NCBI RefSeq assembly: GCF_026151205.1
Contig: NW_026971779.1
Span: forward strand, 20,150-84,149
Direction: 5' to 3'
Length of the DNA stretch: 64,000 nucleotides
Source of the DNA: Bolinopsis microptera
Lineage: Eukaryota > Ctenophora > Tentaculata > Lobata > Bolinopsidae
Shown: piece after piece, positions 36,290-45,719 of the stretch
How the letters are laid out: every line of letters starts with the position of its first letter
Position numbering within the stretch: the stretch's first letter is position 1
Position numbers and translations under genes: made by a program
Notes under the pieces: model-generated
Seen by the model: the letters and a program-made list of their open reading frames with translations, nothing else
Database searches by the model: none
What the model was told of the DNA's origin: nothing

Positions 36290-37262
36290 TGGTCCCCACA
36301 CCCCAACTTTTCCCCTGTACACTTTTATCTGGAATAAGGCCCCCCCCGTGGCCCTGGGGAGTGGGCCCCTGAAAGTAGGGTTGAGAGGATATGAAACTTG
36401 GATTATTTTATGGAATGGTTTTAGGGGGACAGGGTAAAAGAAACCCCAATAATTAAAAACTAAAACATGTCCCCCCACCATACCCCGGAAAACAATCAAA
36501 AAGCACTAACCAGGGGTAAAGATTTTTAAAAGTCCTGGATTTTAAAAGCTGGATTCCCGGGTAATTTTTGGTGGGAAGGGCCCACCGGTTGGCCCCTGGG
36601 GTAGTGGGGGGCCTGAAGTGGGGTTTGATAAAGGTCGAAACCTTGATTTTATTATGATGGATTGGGGGACAGCTAAAGAAACCCATTTTAAAACTTTAAA
36701 CAGTTCCCCACCCTACCCCGGAACATAATAAGCAACACAGGGGGTTAAAGTAAAGAAAATTTTTTAAAAGTCCCGGGGATTTTCTTAAGCTGGATATTTT
36801 CCGGGTTAAATTTGGGGATTTGGGGCGTATGGATGGCCCCGGGAGTGGCCCCCTGAGAGTGGGTTGAAGAGGTCCGAAACTTGATATTTTAAAGAAATGG
36901 TTTGGGAACCAGCTAGAAGAAACCCATTATTTTATTAAAACTAAAACCAGGGATGTCCCCCACCCTACCCCCGGAACAAACATAAAACAGCACTAAACAA
37001 GGGTACAAACGATTTTACAGTCCCCTGGAAATATTTTTTTTTTTAAAGCTGGGATTTTCAAGTAATACCGGGGATGGGTTGGGTGGGCCCCCCTGGGGAG
37101 TGGGCCCCTGAGTGGGGGTTTTGAAGAGGTCGAAAAATGTTGATTTTTTTAATGATGGTTTTGGGGACAGGTTGAACCCCATTATTAAAACTAAAACAAA
37201 GAAAAACCCACCTAAACCCCGGAAACATTAAAAGGCACTATCAGGGGTAAAGATATTAAATT
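36290..37262 (-). repeat. Inverted block of the 184-bp satellite, about four units
   Basis: The landmarks of the large array appear here as reverse complements and in reverse order: GGCCCCTGGGGTAGTGGG, GGTTTGATAAAGGTCGAAA, TTGATTTTATTATGATGG, CCCACCCTACCCCGGAACAT, GCAACACAGGGGGTTAAAG. Unit ends (reverse complement of GTAGTGC...ACCCC) fall near 36502, 36731, 36989 and 37234, so units are about 230-258 bases long, inflated like the interior of the main array. The satellite is thus present in both orientations within 37 kb, separated by the second repeat and a 0.9-kb spacer. Confidence 0.85.
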
Positions 37263-38619
37263 CACCAGGAAATTTTGGTGTTTTTTTTTACTTAGATTTT
37301 TTAATCCAGTGTCTTAAAAAAATAAAAAAATCGAGCAAAATTTTTTAAAATTGGGGGAACTTCTGACTCTTTGGGGGGGCCCCCTTAGATTTTCCCCCCC
37401 CAAATTTAAAATATTGGGGAAACGTACGTTGGGGGGCCCCCCAAAAAAACCCCTACAAAATCCACTACAAAATTAAGGGGAAAAAAGTCCCCCCCTTTTG
37501 CCCTCTACGTGTTTAATGTTTTTTACCCAATTTGGGAAAAGGGGAAAAAAAAAAAAGGGGCCCTTTTTTTTTTAAATTAAAAAATTTTAGTTTTTAAAAT
37601 TTTAAAAAAAAATTTAATTAAAAAATTTGTCCCAAGGGGAAATTTTTATTTTTTTTTTTTTTTTTTTTTTCAAAACAAAGGGGACAAATTTTTTTAAAGG
37701 GGGGCCAAGTTTTTATGGGGGGCCAGGAAGGGTTTTCAAAATTTATTTCCAAATTTAACCACAACCAAAGTCCCTTCCCCTTTTGAAATGAAATAAAAAC
37801 CTTTAAAATTAAAAAACCCCCCCTGAGACAAAAAAGAATTTTTTTTTTATTTTTTGGACGGTTTTGGGGCTATATTGGAAAAATGACCCTTATAAAAACC
37901 CTTTTTTCCCATTTATTTCCCCGCTTTCCCCAAATTCTCTTTTTACCCAATTTATTTTTATCCTGATGGATGTTTTCCACTGCCTTTTTTTTTTTTTTTT
38001 GCTGAAAGCGGGGAATTTTGTTTTCGGGTTTTCGTTCCGGGGAAAAAACTGTTTTTTTTAAAAACCTGCAATGTTTCGCTTTAACCCTACGAAAAAAAAT
38101 ACCCGGAACCCCAAAACGGGGAAAACCAGGGGGATTTACAGAGAAAAAAAAACGGGGTATTTTTTAAAAATTTTTACCCCTCTCCAAGCTGTGGGCCCCC
38201 CTTTTCCCCCTTTTTTTTTTTTTTTTAAAGCCAGCCCAATGTTTTTTTTGAAAAAAAAATTTTCCCTCCCCAACAAAAATTACTTCAGGCATTGACAAAA
38301 AAGAGAGCGTGCAAGGGTGGGAAAAAAAAAAGGGAAAAAAAATGGGGTAAAATTCAAAAAAACAAGTTTTTGGGGGAAATTGGGGGCGACGGAAAAAGGG
38401 GGACAAGTCCCCCCTTTTCCATATAAAACCCCGGGTTCCCCCCCCCCCCCCCGAACCTTTCATGTCCCCGCAAAAAAAAATGAAAAGGGAAAATTTCGAA
38501 AAACAGCTACTTTTGAAAAAAAGAGTCCCAAAAAATTTTTTTGAGGGGGGGGGCCGAAAAACCCAAAATTTTCAGAAAAAAAAAAAGGGGTACGCAGAGA
38601 AAAAAAGGGGGGGTATTCA
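37263..38619. other. Low-quality homopolymer-rich sequence
   Basis: Runs of 5-20 identical bases dominate. Near 37455 the words CTACAAAATCCACTACAAAA resemble the reverse complement of the leader that precedes the main array at about 5395-5435 (TTTTTGTAGTGGATTTGTAG), which suggests the inverted block ends with the same flank. No gene can be supported. Confidence 0.4.
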
Positions 38620-40480
38620 AACAACCGTCAGTGGTGAAAAATGGGTTAAAGAGGTGGATTTTTCCCCCCCCCCCCCCCCCCCCCCAAAAAAACCAGGAAA
38701 AAAATGCGGAAAACTGTGGGATTCCCCCCGCAAATCCACGGCCTCTAGGGAAAAAAATACTTTTAAAAGAAAATGGGGGTCAGGTTTTCTTTCAGCGCCA
38801 GGAAAAGTTTTTTTTGGGACTTTGTGCCAAGAAAAAATTAAAAGATTAGTGGGATGGATGCCCCAAGGGGGGCCAAGGGGGGTGGCCCCCACGATTTTGT
38901 AAAAAGCTCGATCGGGGTTTTGCAACTAGAAAAAAAGGATTTCAATTTTGTCCCCCCCCCCCAAGGATTGACCCCTGAAAAATGAAAAGGGGGGTTTTTT
39001 CCAAAAAGGATTGAAAAAAGCAAAAGTGGGAACAGGGGGTTGGGGGACAGCTGCCCCCTCAGTCTGATACAGCCCCTTGTTAGGGAAAACCGCAAACCGA
39101 TCACGTGATTTTAGTTTTTGGGTTTTTAAAAACGACGAAAACCCCCGCCCATTTTCCCCCGTAACAGAAAACCGGGAAATTAGGGTTTTTCTACCAATAA
39201 GGGTTTTTAAAAATGCCCAAATTTATGGGGGAAAGGGGGGGGGATCTGGTTTTTTGGGTAAAGGGGAAAGGGGGGTTTTTCTGGGAACGTGGGGGAAAAA
39301 AACCCCCTTTGGGGGGGGTTTGTTTGGGGGCCCGACCAAGGGCTACTTAAAAATTCCCCCCAGATCAAAAAAAAATTTTTCTTTTTGGGGAAATAAAGTT
39401 TGCCCCCCCAAAACCCGAAATTTTTTAATGCAGGAAAAAATCACAGTGCGATAAGGGGGGGGGGGAAAAGGGGGCGAAGATGAAGAAAAAAAAAGGGACG
39501 ATTATGATGGGGAGGGAAAATGAAAGTTTAAAAAGTGGGGGCCCATAAAAAATTTTTTTGGCCCGAAAAGCGTTAGAAAAATTTTATGGGGGGGTCAAAG
39601 GGGGCAAAGAAAGCAAATTTTCTGACAGTTTTTTGGAGGAACCGGTCAGTTTCGCCCAAAAAGGGGCAAAGGGTTTTTTTTAAAAAAGATAAAACCCAAA
39701 AGGGGGAAAATTGTCCTTTAAACAAAAATCCCCAAATCCCCCCAAAACCCCCCCAAGTAAAAAAATTTATAACCTTCGGAAAACTTTTAAAACGGTGCAA
39801 AAAAAAATGGTTTCTGAAACTAATGAAAAGGTTTTCCAATCCCCGGGGGTTTTGGTTCAAGGTGTTGGACCCTAAAAAAGGGTTCGTTCCCCCAAAACCC
39901 CCCAAAAAAAAATGAAAAAAAATCGTTATCTATTTTGGGAAAATTTTGGAGATCCCCTTTAAATTTTAAGATAAAAATGAAAAAAAACCCCTTTTTTGGG
40001 GGAAAAAAGTGGGGCCCCAAGAAAAAATCGGCCAAAAAAAAATCAAAAGGTGGATGATAAAAAAAAACAATCATCGAAAAGGGGAATTTTTGGGGTTGGC
40101 CCCCCAAGATCTTTTGGCTTTTTGGGGGCCCCCAGGAGTAAAGGACCCTACTCCACCCCAAGAATAAAGGGGCTAAACCCCACTTGTGTGGGGAACTAAA
40201 AAAAGCCCCCCCCCAAAGATGGGTTTTTAAAAAAAAAAAAAAAAAAATCTTTTGTCCCCAAGGGGAAAATGCCAAAAAGCTTGTGGGAAGCAGGGAAACA
40301 GAGGGGTGGGTTTGGGGTGTGGGGAGGGGCAAGAAGAGGTTGGTGGGGGGGGAATTTTGGGGGGAAAATGAACTTTCCTCCTGGGGAACCCCAACTCGGG
40401 GGTCCCCCGGGGGGGAAAAAATTTTTTTTTCCCCCCATTTGGGGGAACACAGACAGCACCTTTTAACACCAAACACAAAA
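38620..40480 (+). other. Copy 1 of a duplicated block of about 1.8 kb (possible nucleophosmin-like gene part)
   Basis: This block aligns colinearly with 45720-47480. Shared landmarks are GGGGTCAGGTTTTCTTTC (38773), CAACTAGAAAAAAAGGATTT (38923), CTTGTTAG...CGATCACGTGATTT (39073-39111), an acidic-coding stretch (about 39470-39510, reads GEDEEKKRDDYDGEG), then a GPIK-coding stretch (about 39540), AAATGCCAAAAAGCTTGTG (40267) and a final TTGGGGGAACACA. The translated parts resemble copy 2 (EDEEK acidic tract, GPIKxF, and a xxPKSL motif near the end), but the frame is broken many times, mostly in homopolymers. It is either a poorly called gene or a pseudogene. The two copies are too different to be the same molecule read twice. 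Confidence 0.45.
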
Positions 40481-41435
40481 GGGTTTGCCCCCTTGATAAA
40501 AAAATTTACCGTAGAAAAAGAAAAAAAAAAAAAAAAAGGGAAAAAAACTAAACACCAACAAAACCAAACCCGGGTTTGAGTGAATAAGGGGATGGGGGAA
40601 ATTCTTAAAAACCCGTGGCCAGGGGATTATTTAGTTTAAGCAAAAAATTGTTGATTTTTTTAAACAAATAAAGTATAAAAATTCTTGGTTTATCATTTTT
40701 TTTTTTACTATGCCCCCATTAAATATTACCAGAGTAAAATTTAAATAAAAAAAGTAGAAAATAAGGCAACGTGGGGCTTATCCCAAAATTTAAAAACAAA
40801 TTTTCACTTTTGGAAATAGTTTTTTAAAAAGGCCCATGAGGAAGCTGAAGGTGGGTAACAAAACAAATGGTATTTATTTGGTTGGGGACAGAACCACAGA
40901 GGCCGTTGCCAAATGTTTAAATTAAAAACCCCATACATCTGCCAAGGAAATAGGTTTCCCCCCCCCTAAAACCAATAATAGTTTCGACAAGCTTCCTGCC
41001 TTCCGGAAAATTACTTTTGTCCCAAGTGATTTTCCGGGGCCCCCACGTGTTCCCTTTTCCACTTAAATTAAAATTAAAATTGGTTTTGTTTTTAAGGTCT
41101 GTTTCCCCGGGGGCAACTTCTTTGGGGGGATGATCAGTTTTACGATAAGTAGGGGCGATTGGGGGGGTTTGCCTTTTAGTTGGGGGACAAACGTGGTTTC
41201 GGGTACTTAAATTTTTTTAAGGTTTTTTCGCGATTGAATTTTTCCCTTTTTTACTTTAAATTTAAAAACCGTTTAGAAAATTTACAAAACCCGGGGTTTA
41301 ACAATCAATCCTGAATTTCCCCCCACCAATTTTAAAAAGTAAAAAACAATTTTTTATTTTTTGCATATTAAATTAGAATTTAAAATATCAAGAACATAAT
41401 TCGTGAGAATCATTCATATCCTCATTGGGCCTCTT
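40481..41435. other. AT-rich sequence downstream of the cysteine-module gene
   Basis: No gene is seen. Since the neighbouring gene at 41436 is on the minus strand, this contains its 3' untranslated region and flank. A/T runs are frequent and base calling is mediocre. Confidence 0.35.
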
Positions 41436-42268
41436 CTAATCTTTCCTGTATTCTTTTCGGCCCTTTTTGACTGGACCGTGCTTTTTGTCACCCCTCATTT
41501 CTCTATCTTGGTATGGTTTGCCACCTTTTTTCTCCTTTTTGCCACCTTTTTTCTCCTTTTTGCCACCTCCCATCCTTTTATCATGCTCCATGTTGCGGCT
41601 GTGGACCTCCTTTCTTTTAGCTTCCTTATCTAGATCTTTTCCTGGCCAGCATTCAGCCATACACTGTTTCTTACAGTCTAAGGTCTCGCATTCTGCCGCT
41701 GCCATGCAGTTCTTTGTGCATTCTTTGTCCTTTTTAAATTCTCCAAAAGGTCCCTTATCTAGATTTTTTTTCTGGCCAGCATTCAGCCATGCACTGTTTC
41801 TTACAGTCTAAGGTCTCGCATTCTGCCGCTGCCATGCAGTTCTTCGTGCATTCTTTGTCCTTTTTAAATTCTCCAAAAGGTCCCTTATCTAGATTTTTTC
41901 TGTCCTGCATTCAGCCATGCACTTTTTCTTACAGTCTAAGGTCTCGCATTCTGCCGCTGCCATGCAGTTCTTCGTGCATTCTTTGTCCTTTTTAAATTCT
42001 CCAAAAGGTCCCTTATCTAGATTTTTTTCTGTCCTGCATTCAGCCATGCACTGTTTCTTACAGTCTAAGGTCTCGCATTCTGCCGCTGCCATGCAGTTCT
42101 TCGTGCATTCTTTGTCCTTTTTAAATTCTTCGATAGTTTCCTTATCTAGATCTCCCTGGATAGCATTCCCGTTATGCACTGTTTTCTTACAATCTTTTGG
42201 GACTCACATTCTGCCCGCTGCCATGCAGTTTCTTTTACACATTTTTTGGCCTTTTTAAATTCTTTGAT
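41436..42268 (-). CDS. Protein of tandem 43-residue six-cysteine modules with Lys/Gly-rich tail, terminal exon
   Basis: Read on the minus strand, the exon follows an acceptor (GGTAATTTCAG, just right of 42268) and ends with TAG at 41436-41438. It encodes five modules spaced 128-132 bases (consensus 129 bp, 43 residues): CTKNCMAAAECETLDCKKQC then MAEC and a charged linker (TEKNLDKGPFGEFKKDKE). The cysteine pattern is C-x3-C-x5-C-x4-C-x3-C-x3-C. The first module is diverged. The last module runs into a tail of basic repeats (KKEKKGG twice, then GDKKHGPVKKGRKEYRKD). The frame shifts in the linkers where a run of A is 6, 7 or 8 long; only the 7-A version keeps frame, so these shifts are probably sequencing errors. 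No start or signal peptide is visible because upstream exons are missing. Many disulfides would suggest a secreted protein. I do not recognise the family. Confidence 0.7.
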
Positions 42269-42337
42269 CTGAAATTACCACCAAGTCCCCCTTCAGCATC
42301 TTCCTTTGAGAGTAATGGGGTTCAGCTCGTCCAAAAT

Positions 42338-42838
42338 GCCCCTTTTTTTGACTGGAACCGGTGCTTTTTTTGTCACCCCTCATTTTCTCTATCTTTGTAT
42401 TTGTTTTGCCACCTTTTTTTTTTTCCTCCTTTTTTTTTTCCACCTTTTTTTCTCCCTTTTTTTTTTGCCCACCTCCCATCCTTTTATCATGCCCCCATGT
42501 TTGCGGCTGTGGGAAACCTCCTATTCTTTTAGGTTTTTCCTTATCTTAGAATCTTTTCCCCTGGCCCAGCATTCAAGCCATGGCCACTGTTTTCCTTACA
42601 GTCCCCTAAGGGTCTCGCATTCCCTTGCCGCTGCCCATGCAAGTTCTTCCGTGCATTCTTTGTTCCTTTTTTAAATTCTTCCCGATAGTTTTTTCCTTAT
42701 CTAGATCTCCCTGGATTAGCATTTCCGTTATGCAAACTGTTTTCTTCTTAACAATCCTTTGGACCACCACATTTCTGCCGCCTGCCCATGCAGTTCTTTT
42801 ACCCACATTTTTTTGGCCCTTTTTTAAATTCTTTTGAT
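42338..42838 (-). pseudogene. Partial, degraded second copy of the cysteine-module exon
   Basis: This repeats the layout of 41436-42268 with only two cysteine modules: the Lys/Gly-rich tail (about 42340-42560), a good module (about 42565-42660), a linker, a diverged first-type module (about 42720-42800) and the same acceptor context (GGTTGGGTAATCAG, right of 42838). Nearly every homopolymer has one to several extra bases and the frame is broken throughout. The sequence similarity starts abruptly at about 42335, before the stop codon of the first copy would be reached. It may be a true tandem duplicate or a poorly corrected read wrongly joined to the same gene. Confidence 0.5.
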
Positions 42839-43507
42839 CTGATTACCCAACCAAGCTACCGTTTTGGCAAAGGAAAAAGTGTGGAGCACTTGCAAAATGA
42901 AAGAAATACCCATCTTCTTCCCCAAAAACTGAAATAACAAGGTCTTTCTATAAGCTGTTGCAACTTTCAAAAAACCAAAAAATAATGAAAAAAATCCATC
43001 GGACAACTCGCTTTATAAAAGGGCCCACTTAGGTCCCACACTTTGTCTGTTCAATTTTCGGAGGAGTGGCTTTCCCATTAGCTTAAAAAGTATTTAGTTA
43101 AATGAATGCTATTGGGCGAAAACAAAATTATTTTCCACCCCTGTTTTTGGCTCCTTCCCATCGTAATCACCATTAAAAATCTGGCTTTTAAACTTGAAAT
43201 GAAAGATCTTGGCAATGCGTTTAAAATTGAATGGATTGTTTTACTTTTGTGAAAAAATCGTAAAAAGGGAACCTTAAAGTTATTAATGTGTTACGTAACA
43301 ATGGCAGTTTTTCCTCCCGTTTTCATCCATTTTATAAAGTAACAAATTATCCCAAAGCAAAGTTTAGGTCCTTTACGTTGGAAGAACCGTTCCCAAAAAA
43401 CACTTTAAAATTAAAATTCTGTTAAGTGGAAGGCCTGGCAAAGTTTCAATTTTAAAAAAACGTGTCACAACGTAACCTCAAATGTAAAGACGTTACCTCG
43501 TCTGCAG
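42839..43507. other. Flank of the cysteine-module copies
   Basis: It has no supportable exon. A minus-strand frame at 42824-43006 runs on through the acceptor of the second cysteine-module copy and contains a hydrophobic stretch (MGISFILQVLHTF), but nothing shows that it is translated. Sequence quality is intermediate. Confidence 0.3.
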
Positions 43508-43900
43508 GGGAGGCCCGGAAGAAGAAACAAGGATTCCAGCCCTCGCATCTTCCTGGCGGTTGCTGCCAAGCACAAACTTCCCTACGAAAATGTCCGTGTT
43601 CTGGGGCTTAAACTATCCCCCCCTCAGACGATTCTCTCAATTGAGTACGAAAAACCCACAACCACGAAGCCAGACCCCCGCAGCCCCTGAACGAAGAGAA
43701 ATGCCCCTAAGATTCCCCCGAAAAGGAAAAGCTTGGCAGATCCCAAAAACCCCTTTTCCCGGGCGAAAACCAGAAAACCCCAATCAAAAAGCCCCTTGGT
43801 AAAAGAAACCCCTCGACCTGCCCAAATAAAACCAGACCCTCCCCTAAACATCATGCCTTGGCCCCGAGTGAATGCTTTTATGAAGAGTTTGCCCAGGAAG
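43508..43900 (+). CDS. Possible exon of a Lys/Pro-rich protein, frame broken
   Basis: A CTGCAG acceptor at 43502-43507 and a GTATGT donor at 43901 bound a GC-richer stretch, unlike its AT-rich surroundings. One frame gives RIFLAVAAKHKLPYENVRVL followed, after a shift in a C run, by TILSIEYEKPTTTKPDP, then after another shift KSLADPKNPFSRAKTRKPQS and finally VNAFMKSLPRK before the donor. The K-P-x-T/S-rich middle looks like a disordered basic segment, as in chromatin-associated proteins. No family is recognised. It lies about 2 kb upstream of the duplicated block (copy 2) on the same strand and could belong to that gene. The frameshifts all fall in homopolymers. Confidence 0.35.
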
Positions 43901-45719
43901 GTATGTGAAACAATTGCTACTTTCCCACCTCCTGTCAAGCTGTTTCAAAAGAACATTCAGAAGAAAATTTTAAAAAAGATTTACTTTTTCAGATAAACTT
44001 GTTTTTGCCAGAAACTTTCAAGGCTTGGTTGGGATTTCCCTTTCGTTTGTTCCAATGTTTTCCCAAAGGGTTACTGTGCAAATTCCTAATTTTTCATCTA
44101 ATTTTGGCAACGTGGGCGGTCCCCCGTACATACAGACATAACAGAAAGAAATTTCTATAAATTTTTTTATAATAAAAATAGCTAAAAAAAGCCTAAAGTG
44201 ACCAGATGACTCCCAAATATTGGCCCCGCCAATAAAAGGACACCGTGTGTTTAGTGGAGGAAAGGAAATAACAAAAGGAATAACCGTAAAAACTTTTTCC
44301 TAGTTTTTACTCCCCGGAATTCCCAATCAACTAAACTCCCTCCAAAGATTATCCAAAAAAGGGCCGGGGGTTCGTTTCACATTTACGTAATCATATAGCT
44401 TAATGTGTCCAAAATAACATAATTAAAAATAATCAACCAACCCCCCCCCCCCCCACCCCCCCCCCCCCCCCCCCCCCCCCCCTTAGCTGATTTACGCCAA
44501 ATAATTTGGAACGACCCCCATAATGGTCACCTCTTGCAATTGTTATTGATAGCCCCCCCCAAAAAATCGGTAGACAGGGAAAATTGTCATAATTTATTGA
44601 TTAAAGCAACTTGCTGTTTTGCGCCAATAAATTTTTCTCAATAAGAAAAACAATTTCGAAATGGCCCTTTTTTTTCTTTGTTGGAGGGCCCCCAAACTGT
44701 CCCCCCCCCCCATCTAGGCCCCTGGCCAGTAAAAATTAGGCCTCCTTTAAAGTCCTTTTTAATCTACACAAAAAAAAAACTTCCAAAACGGTTTCCAAAT
44801 AGTGTCCGATGCAAAAAGGTATTATACTACAGTGAATTTAATTCCCCCTATATTATGCAATTCAGAACCCACCCCCCCCTAAATCCCGTCCCCCCGCAAT
44901 TTCATTCATGGCTAAATTGTGTGTGAAAATTGAAAAAACTCTCCAACCGATTTCCCCCTATAAATTTGTGACCCCGGGTTGTTTTGTATAACCCTCCCTT
45001 CTTGAAGAAGGGGATGAAAAACCATTCCACATTTCTTAAAATAAAACCTTCCCAAATTTATATAAACCATCCCCCCCACAGTTTTTCCGTTTCCACAATT
45101 ATTTTTTTTATATGATGATGTTTCACTGTTTTATTTTGGTTGTTGAAACGCCCAAATATAAAGGGTTTTGGGGTTCGTTCCGGGGGAAAAGGGAAAATTT
45201 TAATGATATTCCTTGCGGGATGGTTTTGTTCAACCCCCACGACCAAATACCACGGGAACAATACGGAATCCAGGTAATTTAAAAGAAAAGAACCACGCTA
45301 TTTTTAAAACTTTGTATATTTATCGTGCTTCCTTTTTCCCCTTTTTTGCCAATACGTTAAAAAGTTTTTTGAGAAAAAAATCCAATCCTCACAAAAATTA
45401 CCCTTTAGCATTTAAAAAAGAGGGGGCGGTTGCAGGGTTGAAATGAGGAAAAGAATGGCCCACTATTCCAGGGGAAAAAAAACCGTCGAAATTTTTTTTG
45501 AACGACGGGAACGTTTGGGCAAGTCAAAGCCATATAAACCGGGGGGGGTTGAACTTCATGTCCCAGTCATGAAAATTTAGGAGATTGCGAAACATGCCTC
45601 ACTTTTGAAAGAGTCCCACCCATTTTTTAGATGGGAGGGCCAAAACTAGATACAGAAAAAAAATAGTGCTAACGGAGAGAAGACAGGGGGAAACGTCCGA
45701 AAATTCAAAACAGCGTCAC
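43901..45719. other. Unassigned AT-rich sequence with a long poly-C tract
   Basis: I see no exon that can be defended. 44441-44482 is an almost pure C run, listed separately. Several words are repeated from other low-quality parts only because of homopolymers. Confidence 0.3.
44441..44482. repeat. Poly-C tract (14 C, A, 27 C)
   Basis: There are 42 bases of C with a single A at 44455. Such a tract can form i-motif/G-quadruplex structure and is also a site of polymerase slippage. In this part of the contig its length is unreliable. Confidence 0.6.

Noticed and set aside
38164-40579. Frames of up to 218 codons (minus strand, 39820-40476)
   Set aside because: Antisense to the duplicated block and caused by long C/T and G/A runs. 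The plus-strand signals conserved with copy 2 are the better explanation.
41403-42837. Plus-strand frames rich in F, S, P and H over the cysteine-module gene
   Set aside because: They are the antisense of the cysteine modules and the Lys-rich tail; the minus-strand reading gives conserved cysteines, a stop and an acceptor.
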